Of a stretch of 64,000 nucleotides of DNA, positions 44,687 to 52,792 are shown piece after piece. The stretch covers positions 124,001-188,000 of the forward strand of contig NZ_JACVUP010000014.1 of the NCBI RefSeq assembly GCF_016625195.1, given 5' to 3'. Origin of the DNA: Erwinia sp. S63. GTDB taxonomy: Bacteria; Pseudomonadota; Gammaproteobacteria; Enterobacterales; Enterobacteriaceae. The notes under the pieces were generated by a model. It was not told the DNA's origin. It made no database searches and saw nothing but the letters and a program-made list of their open reading frames with translations. Position numbers and translations under genes: made by a program. Position 1 is the stretch's first letter, and the number at the start of each line of letters is the position of its first letter.

Positions 44687-45501
44687 AGAAGACCAACGCG
44701 TTGGGTGGCTGGTGTCTGAACCTCACCATCTGGCTGGCGGCACTGCTGTGGCTGTTGCCGATTCTGGTCGCCCTGTGGGTAGCAATCCATCCGGCATCGG
44801 ATCAGGCCAGTTTTTCGCTGTTCTCGCCGCTGACCTTTGATAATTTCATCAAGGCCTGGCATGCCGCGCCGTTTGCCCGCTACTTCCTCAATACCACCTT
44901 GCTGGTACTGATGATTGTGGTGGTGCAGTTAATTATGGCGACCATGGCAGCCTATGCGCTGGTGCGCTTCAAAATGAAATTCTCTGGGGTTATTTTCGCA
45001 CTGATCCTGCTGCAGTTAATGATTAGCCCGGATGTTTTGATTCTGAACAACTACAAGACCATTGGTGCATTGGGTCTTCGCGATACCTTAACGGGGATTG
45101 CATTACCGTATTTCGCCTCTGCGTTTGCCATTTTTCTGCTGCGTCAGACGTTCAAAAGTATCCCGCTGGTGCTGGAAGAGGCGGCGATTGTGGAGGGAGC
45201 CAGTCGGTTTTATATCTTGCGCAAAATCTACATTCCATTGGCGAAACCGATCTACATCGCTTTTGCCCTGGTCTCGATCAGTTTCCACTGGAATGATTTC
45301 CTGTGGCCGCTGGTGATTACCGATTCCGTCAACGTAAGACCGCTTACGGTCGGACTGCAATTGTTCTCGGCGCCAGAGCAGGGCGTACAGTGGGCGCTAA
45401 TCGGTGCCGCAACTTTGATGACCACCATGCCGCTGCTGGTGCTGTTCCTGATTTTTCAGCGTCAGTTTATTCAGTCGTTCATGCGTGCTGGTATTCGCTA
45501 A
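44683..45501 (+). CDS. ABC importer permease, UgpE-like
   Basis: Encodes 272 aa, six membrane segments, EAA motif LEEAAIVEGASRFYILRKIYIPL near residues 163-185. It overlaps the first permease by four bases. AAGGAG at its end serves the metallophosphoesterase gene behind it. Confidence 0.92.
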   Translation: MKKTNALGGWCLNLTIWLAALLWLLPILVALWVAIHPASDQASFSLFSPLTFDNFIKAWHAAPFARYFLNTTLLVLMIVVVQLIMATMAAYALVRFKMKFSGVIFALILLQLMISPDVLILNNYKTIGALGLRDTLTGIALPYFASAFAIFLLRQTFKSIPLVLEEAAIVEGASRFYILRKIYIPLAKPIYIAFALVSISFHWNDFLWPLVITDSVNVRPLTVGLQLFSAPEQGVQWALIGAATLMTTMPLLVLFLIFQRQFIQSFMRAGIR

Positions 45502-45513
45502 GGAGTGCTTCTC

Positions 45514-46424
45514 GTGACAATTCCGCATCCATTGACATCCTTGCAGCGCGAACTCCTCGGTGATGTGGCCGAGCTTTATGCCTTACCTGATTTACGTCCT
45601 GCAATGATGGATAACGTGCTGCGATTTGGCCTGATTGCTGATCCGCAGTTTGCCGATGTTGAGGCTGATATCGCGAATAATCTCTATTACCGTCATGCTC
45701 TCAATAAGTTGCCGCAGGCGATTGAAGCCCTGAATCAGCAGCCATTGGATTTTGTGGTGACGCTGGGCGATTTGGTTGACCGGGACTGGGCAAGCTATGC
45801 CGCCATTCTGCCGCTCTATGACCAGCTAATACATCCGCATGCGGTGGTGTTGGGGAACCATGATGCGCAAACCCTTGCTCAGCATCTGAATAATCGTGCG
45901 GCACTCCCTAAAAGTTATTACGCGTTTCGTTTAGCGGGGTGGCGGTTCATCGTTTATGACGGTAACGATGTCAGTTTGTACTGCAACGCGCAGAATGGTG
46001 ACGACTACTACCAGGCGGAGAACCTGCTGGCGGAATTAAAGGCGCAGCGACAGCCTCAGGCTCAGCCATGGAACGGTGCCGTAGGTCAGCAGCAGCTGAA
46101 CTGGATTGAACAGCAATTGATTGAAGCGCAGCAACAGGGGAAAAAGTGGGGGTGTTTGGTCATTACCCGCTGGCGCCTCACACCACTCATATTCTGATGA
46201 ACGGCAGTGTGCTGGTGGATCTTTTAACTAGTTACAACATACGGTTTTGTTTCTCTGGACATGACCACCGCGGCAACGCTGCTTACATCGGTCAGACAGG
46301 CTTTTATACCATGAAGGGCATGCTGGATGGCCCAGCCGAAGTGCCCTTTGCGATGGTAGAAGTGGATGGGAATGATGTAAGGATTCACGGCTTCGGCGGG
46401 GAAATAAGTCGCGGTATGTTTTAA
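45514..46424 (+). pseudogene. Metallophosphoesterase interrupted by a frameshift
   Basis: Two overlapping frames together give one metallophosphoesterase of about 300 aa. The first (GTG 45514, AGGAG nine bases upstream) carries GLIADPQFAD, VVTLGDLVDRD and VVLGNHD, and ends at 46197 out of frame. The second resumes at about 46146 with VFGHYPLAPH, then FSGHDHRGNA and a natural end at 46424. The DPQ, GDLVD, GNHD, GH and GHDH set is that of Mn-dependent ADP-ribose/CDP-alcohol diphosphatase-like enzymes. The break lies in the run GGGGAAAAAGTGGGGG (46137-46152); one missing base in the A5 or G5 run explains it. A -1 ribosomal slip there is possible but less likely. If active it would hydrolyse a phosphodiester brought in by the ABC system, as UgpQ does. 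Confidence 0.8.
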
Positions 46425-46432
46425 TACAGTTT

Positions 46433-46456
46433 GCAGGCGGGTTTAGTGCCGCCTGC
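46433..46456. terminator. Convergent terminator after the metallophosphoesterase
   Basis: GCAGGCGG (46433-46440), eight-base loop, CCGCCTGC (46449-46456), followed by TATTT on the plus strand. It lies between converging genes and may serve both. Confidence 0.65.
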
Positions 46457-46459
46457 TAT

Positions 46460-47206
46460 TTAACTGGCGCGCTTCAGCGACTGTACCGGCAGCTGTTGAC
46501 GACGACGCGCAATCTCTTCAGCACGCTGTAACAGCTGCTGCAAATCATCCTCGTCAATATCGAGAAGCTGACCGTTCTCCAGCGCCTGGTGCAGGTCATC
46601 GCGGGTGATTGGCACTTCTAATGCCACTGGATTTGTTTTGGGTTCGTTTGCGGCCAGCGGATGCGGGTAACGGCGACCAGCGAGATTATTGAAAATGATC
46701 GCCAGCAGTGCAAGACACGCGGAATTCAGCAACACGGGAGAGAGAATAAACTGATATCCCAGTTGCTGAACGCCGCTGCCGCCCAGAATCGCTGTCAGCG
46801 CCACGGCACCGCTGGGTGGATGTAAGCAGCGAAGCTGAAACATCACAGCAATCGCCAGGCAAGCTGCAATGCCGCAAGCCAATGCGGGATAGGGCACGTA
46901 CATCGCGGTGGTCACACCGATGACACCCGCCACCAGATTTCCGCCAACAATGGACCAGGGCTGTGCCAGCGGGCTATTCGGCAGTCCAAAAAGCAGCACC
47001 GCAGAAGCCCCCATCGGAGCCACAAACCATAAGTTGACCTCACCGAGCAGCCAATGGCTGGTCAGGCTGGTAATCATCAGACCGAGACCCGCACCGATAC
47101 TGGCCATCGCTATCTGTTTTTTGGCGACCGGCAACGGATGTGGCCATAGACGGGCGAGGAAAGTCCGCAGCGATGTGATCCAGCTGGCGCGACGCAGGTG
47201 TGTCAT
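46460..47206 (-). CDS. HPP-family integral membrane protein
   Basis: About 248 aa from ATG 47206; the frame is open further upstream only by way of a TTG with no ribosome site, and SD support for 47206 is itself weak, so the start is tentative. Five to six membrane segments occupy about residues 30-175, with the family motif LHPPSGAVAL near 132-141. A hydrophilic C-terminal tail of about 65 residues is rich in Gln, Arg and Asp (coiled-coil-like). HPP proteins have been linked to nitrite transport in some organisms, but the substrate here is unknown. Single gene. Confidence 0.8.
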   Translation of the reverse strand: MTHLRRASWITSLRTFLARLWPHPLPVAKKQIAMASIGAGLGLMITSLTSHWLLGEVNLWFVAPMGASAVLLFGLPNSPLAQPWSIVGGNLVAGVIGVTTAMYVPYPALACGIAACLAIAVMFQLRCLHPPSGAVALTAILGGSGVQQLGYQFILSPVLLNSACLALLAIIFNNLAGRRYPHPLAANEPKTNPVALEVPITRDDLHQALENGQLLDIDEDDLQQLLQRAEEIARRRQQLPVQSLKRAS

Positions 47207-47396
47207 GAAGATAATACTCAGCCATAAGAAAAAACGATGGGTGGTGATTGTCGCTGATCGATCATTCGGTAACAACCACAATGTTAGTGTGCTGTTATCA
47301 GACGGTGATGAGGTTGCAAGCTGGAGCAATGATGTTTAACCGTGTCTTACACAACGTCTAAGGTTGATGTATAGTCCGTTTTTTTTCGGAGGAACC

Positions 47397-48278
47397 ATGC
47401 TGCCCAATTCATCCACGCGCCTGAACAAATATATTAGCGAGAGCGGAATCTGCTCGCGCCGTGATGCCGATCGTTACATCGAACAAGGCAACGTTTTTAT
47501 TAACGGCAAACGTGCCACCGTTGGCGCACAGGTCTTTGCCGGGGATGAAGTGAAAGTGAATGGGCAGTCGATCGAACCCCGTAACGAAGAAGATTTGGTG
47601 CTGATTGCGCTTAACAAGCCGGTGGGCATTATTACCACCATGGAAGAGGGTGAGCGCGATAACATTGGCGATTTTGTTAACCACAGTAAACGCGTGTTCC
47701 CGATCGGTCGTCTGGATAAAGACTCACAAGGCCTGATTTTCCTCACCAACCACGGTGATCTGGTTAACAAAATCCTGCGTGCCGGTAACAACCACGAGAA
47801 AGAATATGTGGTGACCGTGGATAAGCCGATTACCGATGAATTCATTGCCGGGATGGGGGCAGGCGTGCCAATGCTGGGTACCGTGACCAAAAAATGCAAG
47901 GTGAAGAAAGAGTCGACCTTTGTATTTCGCATCGTGCTGGTTCAGGGGTTAAACCGCCAGATTCGTCGTATGACCAAGCATTTTGGCTTTGAAGTCACCA
48001 AGCTTGAACGTACCCGCATCATGAACGTCAGCCTGAAGGGTATCCCGCTGGGCGAATGGCGTGATCTTACGGATGACGAGTTGATTGAGTTGTTTAATTT
48101 GATCGAGAACTCTTCATCAGAAGACCAAAAAACACAGCAAAGCCAGGCGAAAAAGAAACCGGCAACAGCTGCGAAAAAAGTCGCATCGAACGGAGCAAAG
48201 ATTCCTGAGAAAACCGTGGCTAAACCGTCAGGACGTCAGCGTTTTGCGCAGCCTGGCCGTAAAAAGAAAGGGCGTTAA
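47397..48278 (+). CDS. rluF: 23S rRNA pseudouridine synthase RluF
   Basis: Encodes 293 aa from ATG 47397 with GGAGG just upstream; an upstream ATG at 47364 has none. An S4 RNA-binding domain ([22 protein letters not shown]) fills about residues 7-65. The pseudouridine synthase domain has the catalytic Asp in [10 protein letters not shown] near 109-118. E. coli RluF modifies U2604 of 23S rRNA and is 290 aa. The C-terminal 60 residues are Lys/Ala-rich and disordered. No partner gene in its unit. Confidence 0.93.
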   Translation: MLPNSSTRLNKYISESGICSRRDADRYIEQGNVFINGKRATVGAQVFAGDEVKVNGQSIEPRNEEDLVLIALNKPVGIITTMEEGERDNIGDFVNHSKRVFPIGRLDKDSQGLIFLTNHGDLVNKILRAGNNHEKEYVVTVDKPITDEFIAGMGAGVPMLGTVTKKCKVKKESTFVFRIVLVQGLNRQIRRMTKHFGFEVTKLERTRIMNVSLKGIPLGEWRDLTDDELIELFNLIENSSSEDQKTQQSQAKKKPATAAKKVASNGAKIPEKTVAKPSGRQRFAQPGRKKKGR

Positions 48279-48311
48279 TTCGCCATTGATTTGCCATCAG
48301 TGATTAAACCC

Positions 48312-48346
48312 GGAACAAATTTTATAATCTTCTCACTATTTGTTCC
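48312..48346. promoter_or_regulatory. Inverted repeat enclosing a -10 box before a small gene
   Basis: GGAACAAAT (48312-48320) and ATTTGTTCC (48338-48346) are perfect inverted copies; the 17-base centre contains TATAAT (48323-48328). A repressor bound to the arms would cover the promoter of the 49-aa gene at 48388. It might also be a hairpin ending rluF. Confidence 0.45.
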
Positions 48347-48387
48347 GCATTTCTCCCTCCATACTTTTTTTAACAAAGGAGGGAACA

Positions 48388-48537
48388 ATGAACAACGCAA
48401 CCTGGTTAGATGAAATGCAGCATCTCTACGCAGCACAGCCGCGTCCGCAGTGGGTTCCACGCATGTTTTGGCTCACCCAAAAGCAGCGTAATACGATTCT
48501 GACTGAACTCCTGTTGCCGCAAACCAAACAGAGATAA
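48388..48537 (+). CDS. Conserved-looking 49-aa small protein
   Basis: Encodes 49 aa (starts MNNATWLDEMQHL, ends PQTKQR). AAAGGAGGGAAC before the ATG is among the best ribosome sites in the window, and a promoter with inverted repeat lies upstream and a clean terminator downstream, so it looks like a real monocistronic gene. The protein is soluble, Trp/Gln-rich and has no signal or membrane segment. Family not recognised. Confidence 0.65.
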   Translation: MNNATWLDEMQHLYAAQPRPQWVPRMFWLTQKQRNTILTELLLPQTKQR

Positions 48538-48549
48538 TGCTGTTATTTA

Positions 48550-48578
48550 GCCGGTTATTTAATGTTAAAATAACCGGC
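48550..48578. terminator. Bidirectional hairpin between the small gene and curA
   Basis: GCCGGTTATTT (48550-48560), loop AATGTTA, AAATAACCGGC (48568-48578): a perfect 11-pair stem between two converging genes. Confidence 0.75.
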
Positions 48579-48586
48579 CATTATCA

Positions 48587-49621
48587 CTATTCTTCAGCCA
48601 CTTTCACCACGGTTTTGCCAAAGTTATTACCCTTCAACATATCGAAGAACGCCTGCGGCGCGTTTTCTAATCCATCGATCATGTGTTCGCGATAGTGAAT
48701 TTTCTGCTGTTCAACCAATGGCGTCATCGCCTGCAGAAATTCCGGATACCGATCACCGTAATCCTGGAAGATAATAAATCCCTGCATACGGATTCGGCGC
48801 TTCAATATCCCACTCAGGATTTGTGGCGTACGGTCAGGGCCAGCGGGTAGGGTTTTGCCACTGTTATAGGTTGAGACCAGTCCACAAACCGGAACGCGCG
48901 CGGCGGTGTTCAACAGCGGGAACACGGCATCAAACACTTTACCGCCGACATTCTCGAAATAGATATCGATCCCATCCGGGCAGGCGTTCGCCAACTGTTC
49001 AGCAAAATCCTCGCGATGGTGATCGAGACAGGCTGAGAACCCGAGTTTTTCAATCGCGTAGCGGCATTTCTCTTCACCTCCGGCAACGCCAACTACATGA
49101 CAGCCTTTTAGCTTGCCCAGTTGCCCAACCGTGGCACCCACCGGGCCCGTCGCGGCGGCGACCACCAGGGTTTCGCCCGCTTTTGGCTGGCCAATGTCCA
49201 TCAGGCCCATGTAAGCGGTGAAGCCGGGCATCCCGAGGATCCCCAGCGCCCAGGATGGGTGGGGCAGATCGCCAATTTTCGCCACGCCAGTGCCATCCGA
49301 GACGGCGTAACGTTGCCAGCCGCTGCCTGCCAGCACCCAGTCACCGGTTTTAAAATCGGGATGCTGCGATTCAACCACCTGTGAAACCGTACCGCCAACC
49401 ATTGGCTGATCGAGTTGTGCCGGAGGCGCATAGGATTTACTGTCATCCATGCGCCCGCGCATATAAGGATCGAGAGAGAGGTAAACCGTGCGGAGCAGCA
49501 TCTCACCCGTTTTGATGGAGGGAATAGGTTGTTCAACAAGCCGGAAATTCTCTTTAACCGGTTCGCCATCGGGGCGCGATGCCAGTAGCCAGGCTTGATT
49601 GCTGTCAGGGGATTGCGTCAT
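48587..49621 (-). CDS. curA: NADPH-dependent oxidoreductase CurA family
   Basis: Encodes 344 aa from ATG 49621, with GAGG five bases upstream; the upstream alternative is a TTG. Zinc-independent medium-chain reductase family (leukotriene B4 dehydrogenase-like): YLSLDPYMRGRM near residues 47-58 and nucleotide motif AATGPVGATVGQLGKLKG near 151-168. E. coli CurA reduces curcumin and other enones with NADPH. Single gene, minus strand. Confidence 0.9.
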   Translation of the reverse strand: MTQSPDSNQAWLLASRPDGEPVKENFRLVEQPIPSIKTGEMLLRTVYLSLDPYMRGRMDDSKSYAPPAQLDQPMVGGTVSQVVESQHPDFKTGDWVLAGSGWQRYAVSDGTGVAKIGDLPHPSWALGILGMPGFTAYMGLMDIGQPKAGETLVVAAATGPVGATVGQLGKLKGCHVVGVAGGEEKCRYAIEKLGFSACLDHHREDFAEQLANACPDGIDIYFENVGGKVFDAVFPLLNTAARVPVCGLVSTYNSGKTLPAGPDRTPQILSGILKRRIRMQGFIIFQDYGDRYPEFLQAMTPLVEQQKIHYREHMIDGLENAPQAFFDMLKGNNFGKTVVKVAEE

Positions 49622-49693
49622 ATAAACCTCTTTACTCAATGGAATCAGGCAAGTGTAGTTGAAACCTCTTTAAGAGTTTGCCGCAATCTTAAA

Positions 49694-49752
49694 ATGTTGC
49701 TATATAATAACAATTAGATCTTTTTCACATATATGTTGTTATATAACAACAT
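49694..49752. promoter_or_regulatory. Operator pair in the hipBA promoter
   Basis: A perfect 20-bp palindrome ATGTTGTTATATAACAACAT lies at 49733-49752, just before the hipB start. A degenerate copy (ATGTTGCTATATAATAACAA) lies at 49694-49713. HipB proteins bind such dyads and repress their own operon; the sequence differs from the E. coli TATCC-N8-GGATA operator. Confidence 0.75.
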
Positions 49753-49762
49753 TTGGAGGCGT

Positions 49763-50014
49763 ATGCTGCCAGGCATGCAAGATATCGGCAGAAAGTGCCA
49801 GGAAAAACGTAAAGCGAAGAGGTGGACGCAGGCCAAAGCAGCCTTGCATTCAGGTGTTCACCGCACAGTGATCTCACAGATCGAGAACGGCCTTTATTCT
49901 GGGTCGCTCAAAGTGTTGACGTTATATCTCAATACGCTCGAACTAAAACTTTCCGTGCAGTCTGCGGGCATACCGCAACTGGATGAACTGGAGGAGTTGT
50001 TTAACGATGACTGA
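49763..50014 (+). CDS. hipB: HipB-like antitoxin, helix-turn-helix
   Basis: About 83 aa from ATG 49763 after GGAGG. The XRE-type helix-turn-helix (WTQAKAALHSGVHRTVISQIENGLY) is at about residues 22-46. The C-terminus is acidic (LDELEELFNDD), as often in antitoxins that contact the kinase. The stop lies inside the hipA start region: hipA begins 8 bases before hipB ends. Composition is AT-rich compared with neighbouring genes. Confidence 0.85.
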   Translation: MLPGMQDIGRKCQEKRKAKRWTQAKAALHSGVHRTVISQIENGLYSGSLKVLTLYLNTLELKLSVQSAGIPQLDELEELFNDD

Positions 50015-51239
50015 TTTCAACCAATTGGCAAAGCCACTGCGTTACATTGACGTGTTTAGCGGGGGGGAGTACAGCGGAAGATTGTTGCATGAACGGGGGA
50101 GTTACAATTTCAGTTATTTCTCTGAAATGGCACGCCCCGTATCACTTACCATGTTGGCGGAAAATCGGATCAGTTATAACGGTAGTCGATTATTTAATAT
50201 TTTTGAGATGAACATACCTGAAGGCTATGTTCGCTACCACATCGCTGAACGTTTACGCCGTTATGTAGGGAACGTGAGTGATATGCTTTTTCTCGCATTA
50301 CAGCAGGACACTGGAATAGGCGCATTATCGTATAAAAGTGAGATCGATTTTCCCCGGCCTTCACCGGAAAAACTGGATGATTTGCTTCGCTGGGATCATA
50401 AAGAAAGCGCTTTTCAATATTTGTTGAATAAATACCTGCTACAAACCTCCATTTCGGGTGTGCAGCCTAAGGTAATGATCAGCACTGAGAATCGTGGCAC
50501 CGTGTTGTACCCAAATCTTATAGCGAAAACGGGTGATGAAGAGTACCCACGATTAGCGGAAAATGAATTTATCTGTATGTCCCTGGCGAAGCTTTGTGGC
50601 TTGCCAGTTGCCGATTTTTGGCTTTCTGATAATAAAGAACTTTTTATTATGGAACGCTTTGATATTCAGCATAATAGACGTCTGGCAATGGAGGACTTCT
50701 GTGTGTTATCAGGGAAAACATCAGACCATAAATACAGTGGTTCTTATGAAACCGGTGGGAAAATTGTGAGTTTATTTACGCGCGATCAGTCCCAGGTTGA
50801 GTTGTATTGGCGCTATGTTCTTTTTAGCTGCATGGTAGGTAACGGTGACGCGCATTTGAAGAATTTTTCATTACTGTATGCAAGTGAAAATAATGGATCA
50901 CCCAAGTTATCCCCACTCTATGACGTGGTCAATACAGACATTTATCCAACTACTGATAAAGAGCTGGCGCTTAAATTAAATAAAAGCAAAGTATTCCCCA
51001 ATCGAGATAATCTGCTGAAGTTTGCGCGTGAGCTTAAAATCATAAAACCTGCTGGTATCATTGAAAAATTCGCAGATATCATAAGTGACCAAATAAATAA
51101 CAACCCGATTTTCGATGATTTCCCTGCGCTTAAGGAATCCATCGCCCAGTCCCTGACTCGCAGCGTGGCGACTAACAATGTATTTTTAACCACTGACGTC
51201 AAACGACCTAAAAAACGAAAAACTGACTCATTGCTCTAA
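50007..51239 (+). CDS. hipA: HipA-like Ser/Thr kinase toxin
   Basis: Encodes 410 aa from ATG 50007, overlapping hipB by 8 bases. Kinase features: phosphate-loop SGVQPKVMI near residues 151-159, Lys in LIAKTGD near 169-175, hinge MERFD near 215-219, catalytic loop GNGDAHLKNFS near 279-289, and metal-binding Asp in LSPLYDVVNT near 299-308. HipA kinases inactivate glutamyl-tRNA synthetase or other targets and induce dormancy. The basic C-terminus (KRPKKRK) is unusual. Low GC suggests acquisition by transfer. A pair of overlapping hairpins follows at about 51242-51278. Confidence 0.88.
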   Translation: MTDFNQLAKPLRYIDVFSGGEYSGRLLHERGSYNFSYFSEMARPVSLTMLAENRISYNGSRLFNIFEMNIPEGYVRYHIAERLRRYVGNVSDMLFLALQQDTGIGALSYKSEIDFPRPSPEKLDDLLRWDHKESAFQYLLNKYLLQTSISGVQPKVMISTENRGTVLYPNLIAKTGDEEYPRLAENEFICMSLAKLCGLPVADFWLSDNKELFIMERFDIQHNRRLAMEDFCVLSGKTSDHKYSGSYETGGKIVSLFTRDQSQVELYWRYVLFSCMVGNGDAHLKNFSLLYASENNGSPKLSPLYDVVNTDIYPTTDKELALKLNKSKVFPNRDNLLKFARELKIIKPAGIIEKFADIISDQINNNPIFDDFPALKESIAQSLTRSVATNNVFLTTDVKRPKKRKTDSLL

Positions 51240-51436
51240 TAGCGCTGGGAGGTATCCATCTTCCCAGTGAGCCAGCGCACAAACCCACACAAAACTTTAC
51301 GCTGGGAAAACCGCTAACGCATTGAACACAAAAGTCCCTTCAACATCTGCACAAACGGTCTCGGGCATTCTCACATAACCGCTCTTTAATCGACTGCGTA
51401 TACCTATAGCGGTGCAATTAACCCAATAGGTGACGC

Positions 51437-52792
51437 ATGACGGTTCAACAATCTTATGATTTAGCAGCAGATCACGACGCGCATATCGCCTCCGCAATCG
51501 CTAAGTTTTTCCGTCGCATCATCCCGATGCTGGCGCTGATGCTGATTGTTAACCAGATTGACCGAGCCAACATTGGATTCGTCAAAGCCGAATTACAGAC
51601 GGATGCGGGGATCAGTGCCGCAGCCTTTGGTTTAGGCGCAGGGCTGTTCTTTATTGGCTACGCGTTATTCGAAGTCCCCAGCAATATGATGCTGAAAAAA
51701 CTCGGGGCGCGCGTGTGGCTGACCCGCATCATGATCACCTGGGGTATGGTCGTCGTGTTAACAGGTTTTGTTAGCACGCCGCTGCATTTCTATGTCCTGC
51801 GCTTCTTGCTGGGTGTGGCAGAGGCGGGATTTTTCCCTGGCGTCTTATTCTACTTTCGTCAATGGGTGCCAAACGCATGGCGCGGTCGTGCTACCGCGAT
51901 GGTGCTGAGTGCCACCGCCAGCGCCTTTCTGTTTTCCGGCCCCTTAACCGGCGCCATTCTGATGCTGCATGAGGTGAACGGGCTGGCCGGGTGGAAATGG
52001 GTGATGTTCCTCGAAGGGGGCGGATCGATTGTGATCGGTTTGTTGGCCGCGCTAGTGCTGGTCTCAAAACCGCAGGATGCCAAATGGCTTAACCCAGCAG
52101 AACAACGTGCGTTGCAAGCACAGTTAGCGTTAGAGGATGCAGCACGTGACGTGCATGCTAAAGAGTACGGCCGCTGGGGTTTATTGCGCGATCGCAGCTT
52201 AATGTTCTATTGCCTGATTTTTTTCACCATGACCATGACCGGTTACACCCTGGTGTTCTGGCTGCCGCAAATCATCCAGCGTATTCAGGGTTACAACAGT
52301 TTTGAAATAGGTTTGCTGACCGCCGTTCCCTGGTTATGTGCCATTGTTGCCTTGTTCCTGCTGGGTAAAACCACCGACCGCTATCGCGATAAGCTGGACA
52401 AAGGCCTGGGCTTTGCGATGCTGATTGCCGCTTGCGGCACTTTTATGGCTACCACCGGGACACCCTGGTTTGGCTTTGTCGCGATGATCGTCGCTTGTAT
52501 TGGCTCGAAAGTCAGCGCGGCCTTCTTCTGGCCAATGCCGCAAAGCGAATTGCCTGCTTCAATTGCTGCGCCTGGCATTGCCCTGATCAACTCAATCGGT
52601 AACCTCGGCGGATTCTTTGCACCCACCGTGTTTGGCTATCTTGAACTTCATACCGGCAGTACCACCGGCGGGCTGTATGCGCTGACCAGCGTGTCGGTCA
52701 TCACTGGTGTCTGGCTGCTGCTGCGTCGCAAACCTGTTCCCCCTGCATTCGGTCACACGGAGAGAAACCATGTCCGACACACCAGTCATTAA
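51437..52792 (+). CDS. MFS transporter, anion:cation symporter group
   Basis: Encodes 451 aa with 12 membrane segments expected. NQIDRANIGFVKAEL near residues 38-52 and EVPSNMMLKKLGARVWLTRIMITWG near 79-103 are typical of carriers for tartrate, phthalate, glucarate and related acids. It overlaps the next gene, a glucarate dehydratase homologue, by 23 bases, and so most likely imports its aldarate substrate. AGGTGA precedes the ATG. Confidence 0.88.
   Translation: MTVQQSYDLAADHDAHIASAIAKFFRRIIPMLALMLIVNQIDRANIGFVKAELQTDAGISAAAFGLGAGLFFIGYALFEVPSNMMLKKLGARVWLTRIMITWGMVVVLTGFVSTPLHFYVLRFLLGVAEAGFFPGVLFYFRQWVPNAWRGRATAMVLSATASAFLFSGPLTGAILMLHEVNGLAGWKWVMFLEGGGSIVIGLLAALVLVSKPQDAKWLNPAEQRALQAQLALEDAARDVHAKEYGRWGLLRDRSLMFYCLIFFTMTMTGYTLVFWLPQIIQRIQGYNSFEIGLLTAVPWLCAIVALFLLGKTTDRYRDKLDKGLGFAMLIAACGTFMATTGTPWFGFVAMIVACIGSKVSAAFFWPMPQSELPASIAAPGIALINSIGNLGGFFAPTVFGYLELHTGSTTGGLYALTSVSVITGVWLLLRRKPVPPAFGHTERNHVRHTSH

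Noticed and set aside
46137..46152. Programmed -1 frameshifting as the main explanation for the metallophosphoesterase
   Set aside because: The heptamer is G AAA AAG, not a full slippery site, and no obvious downstream pseudoknot was found; an indel is simpler.
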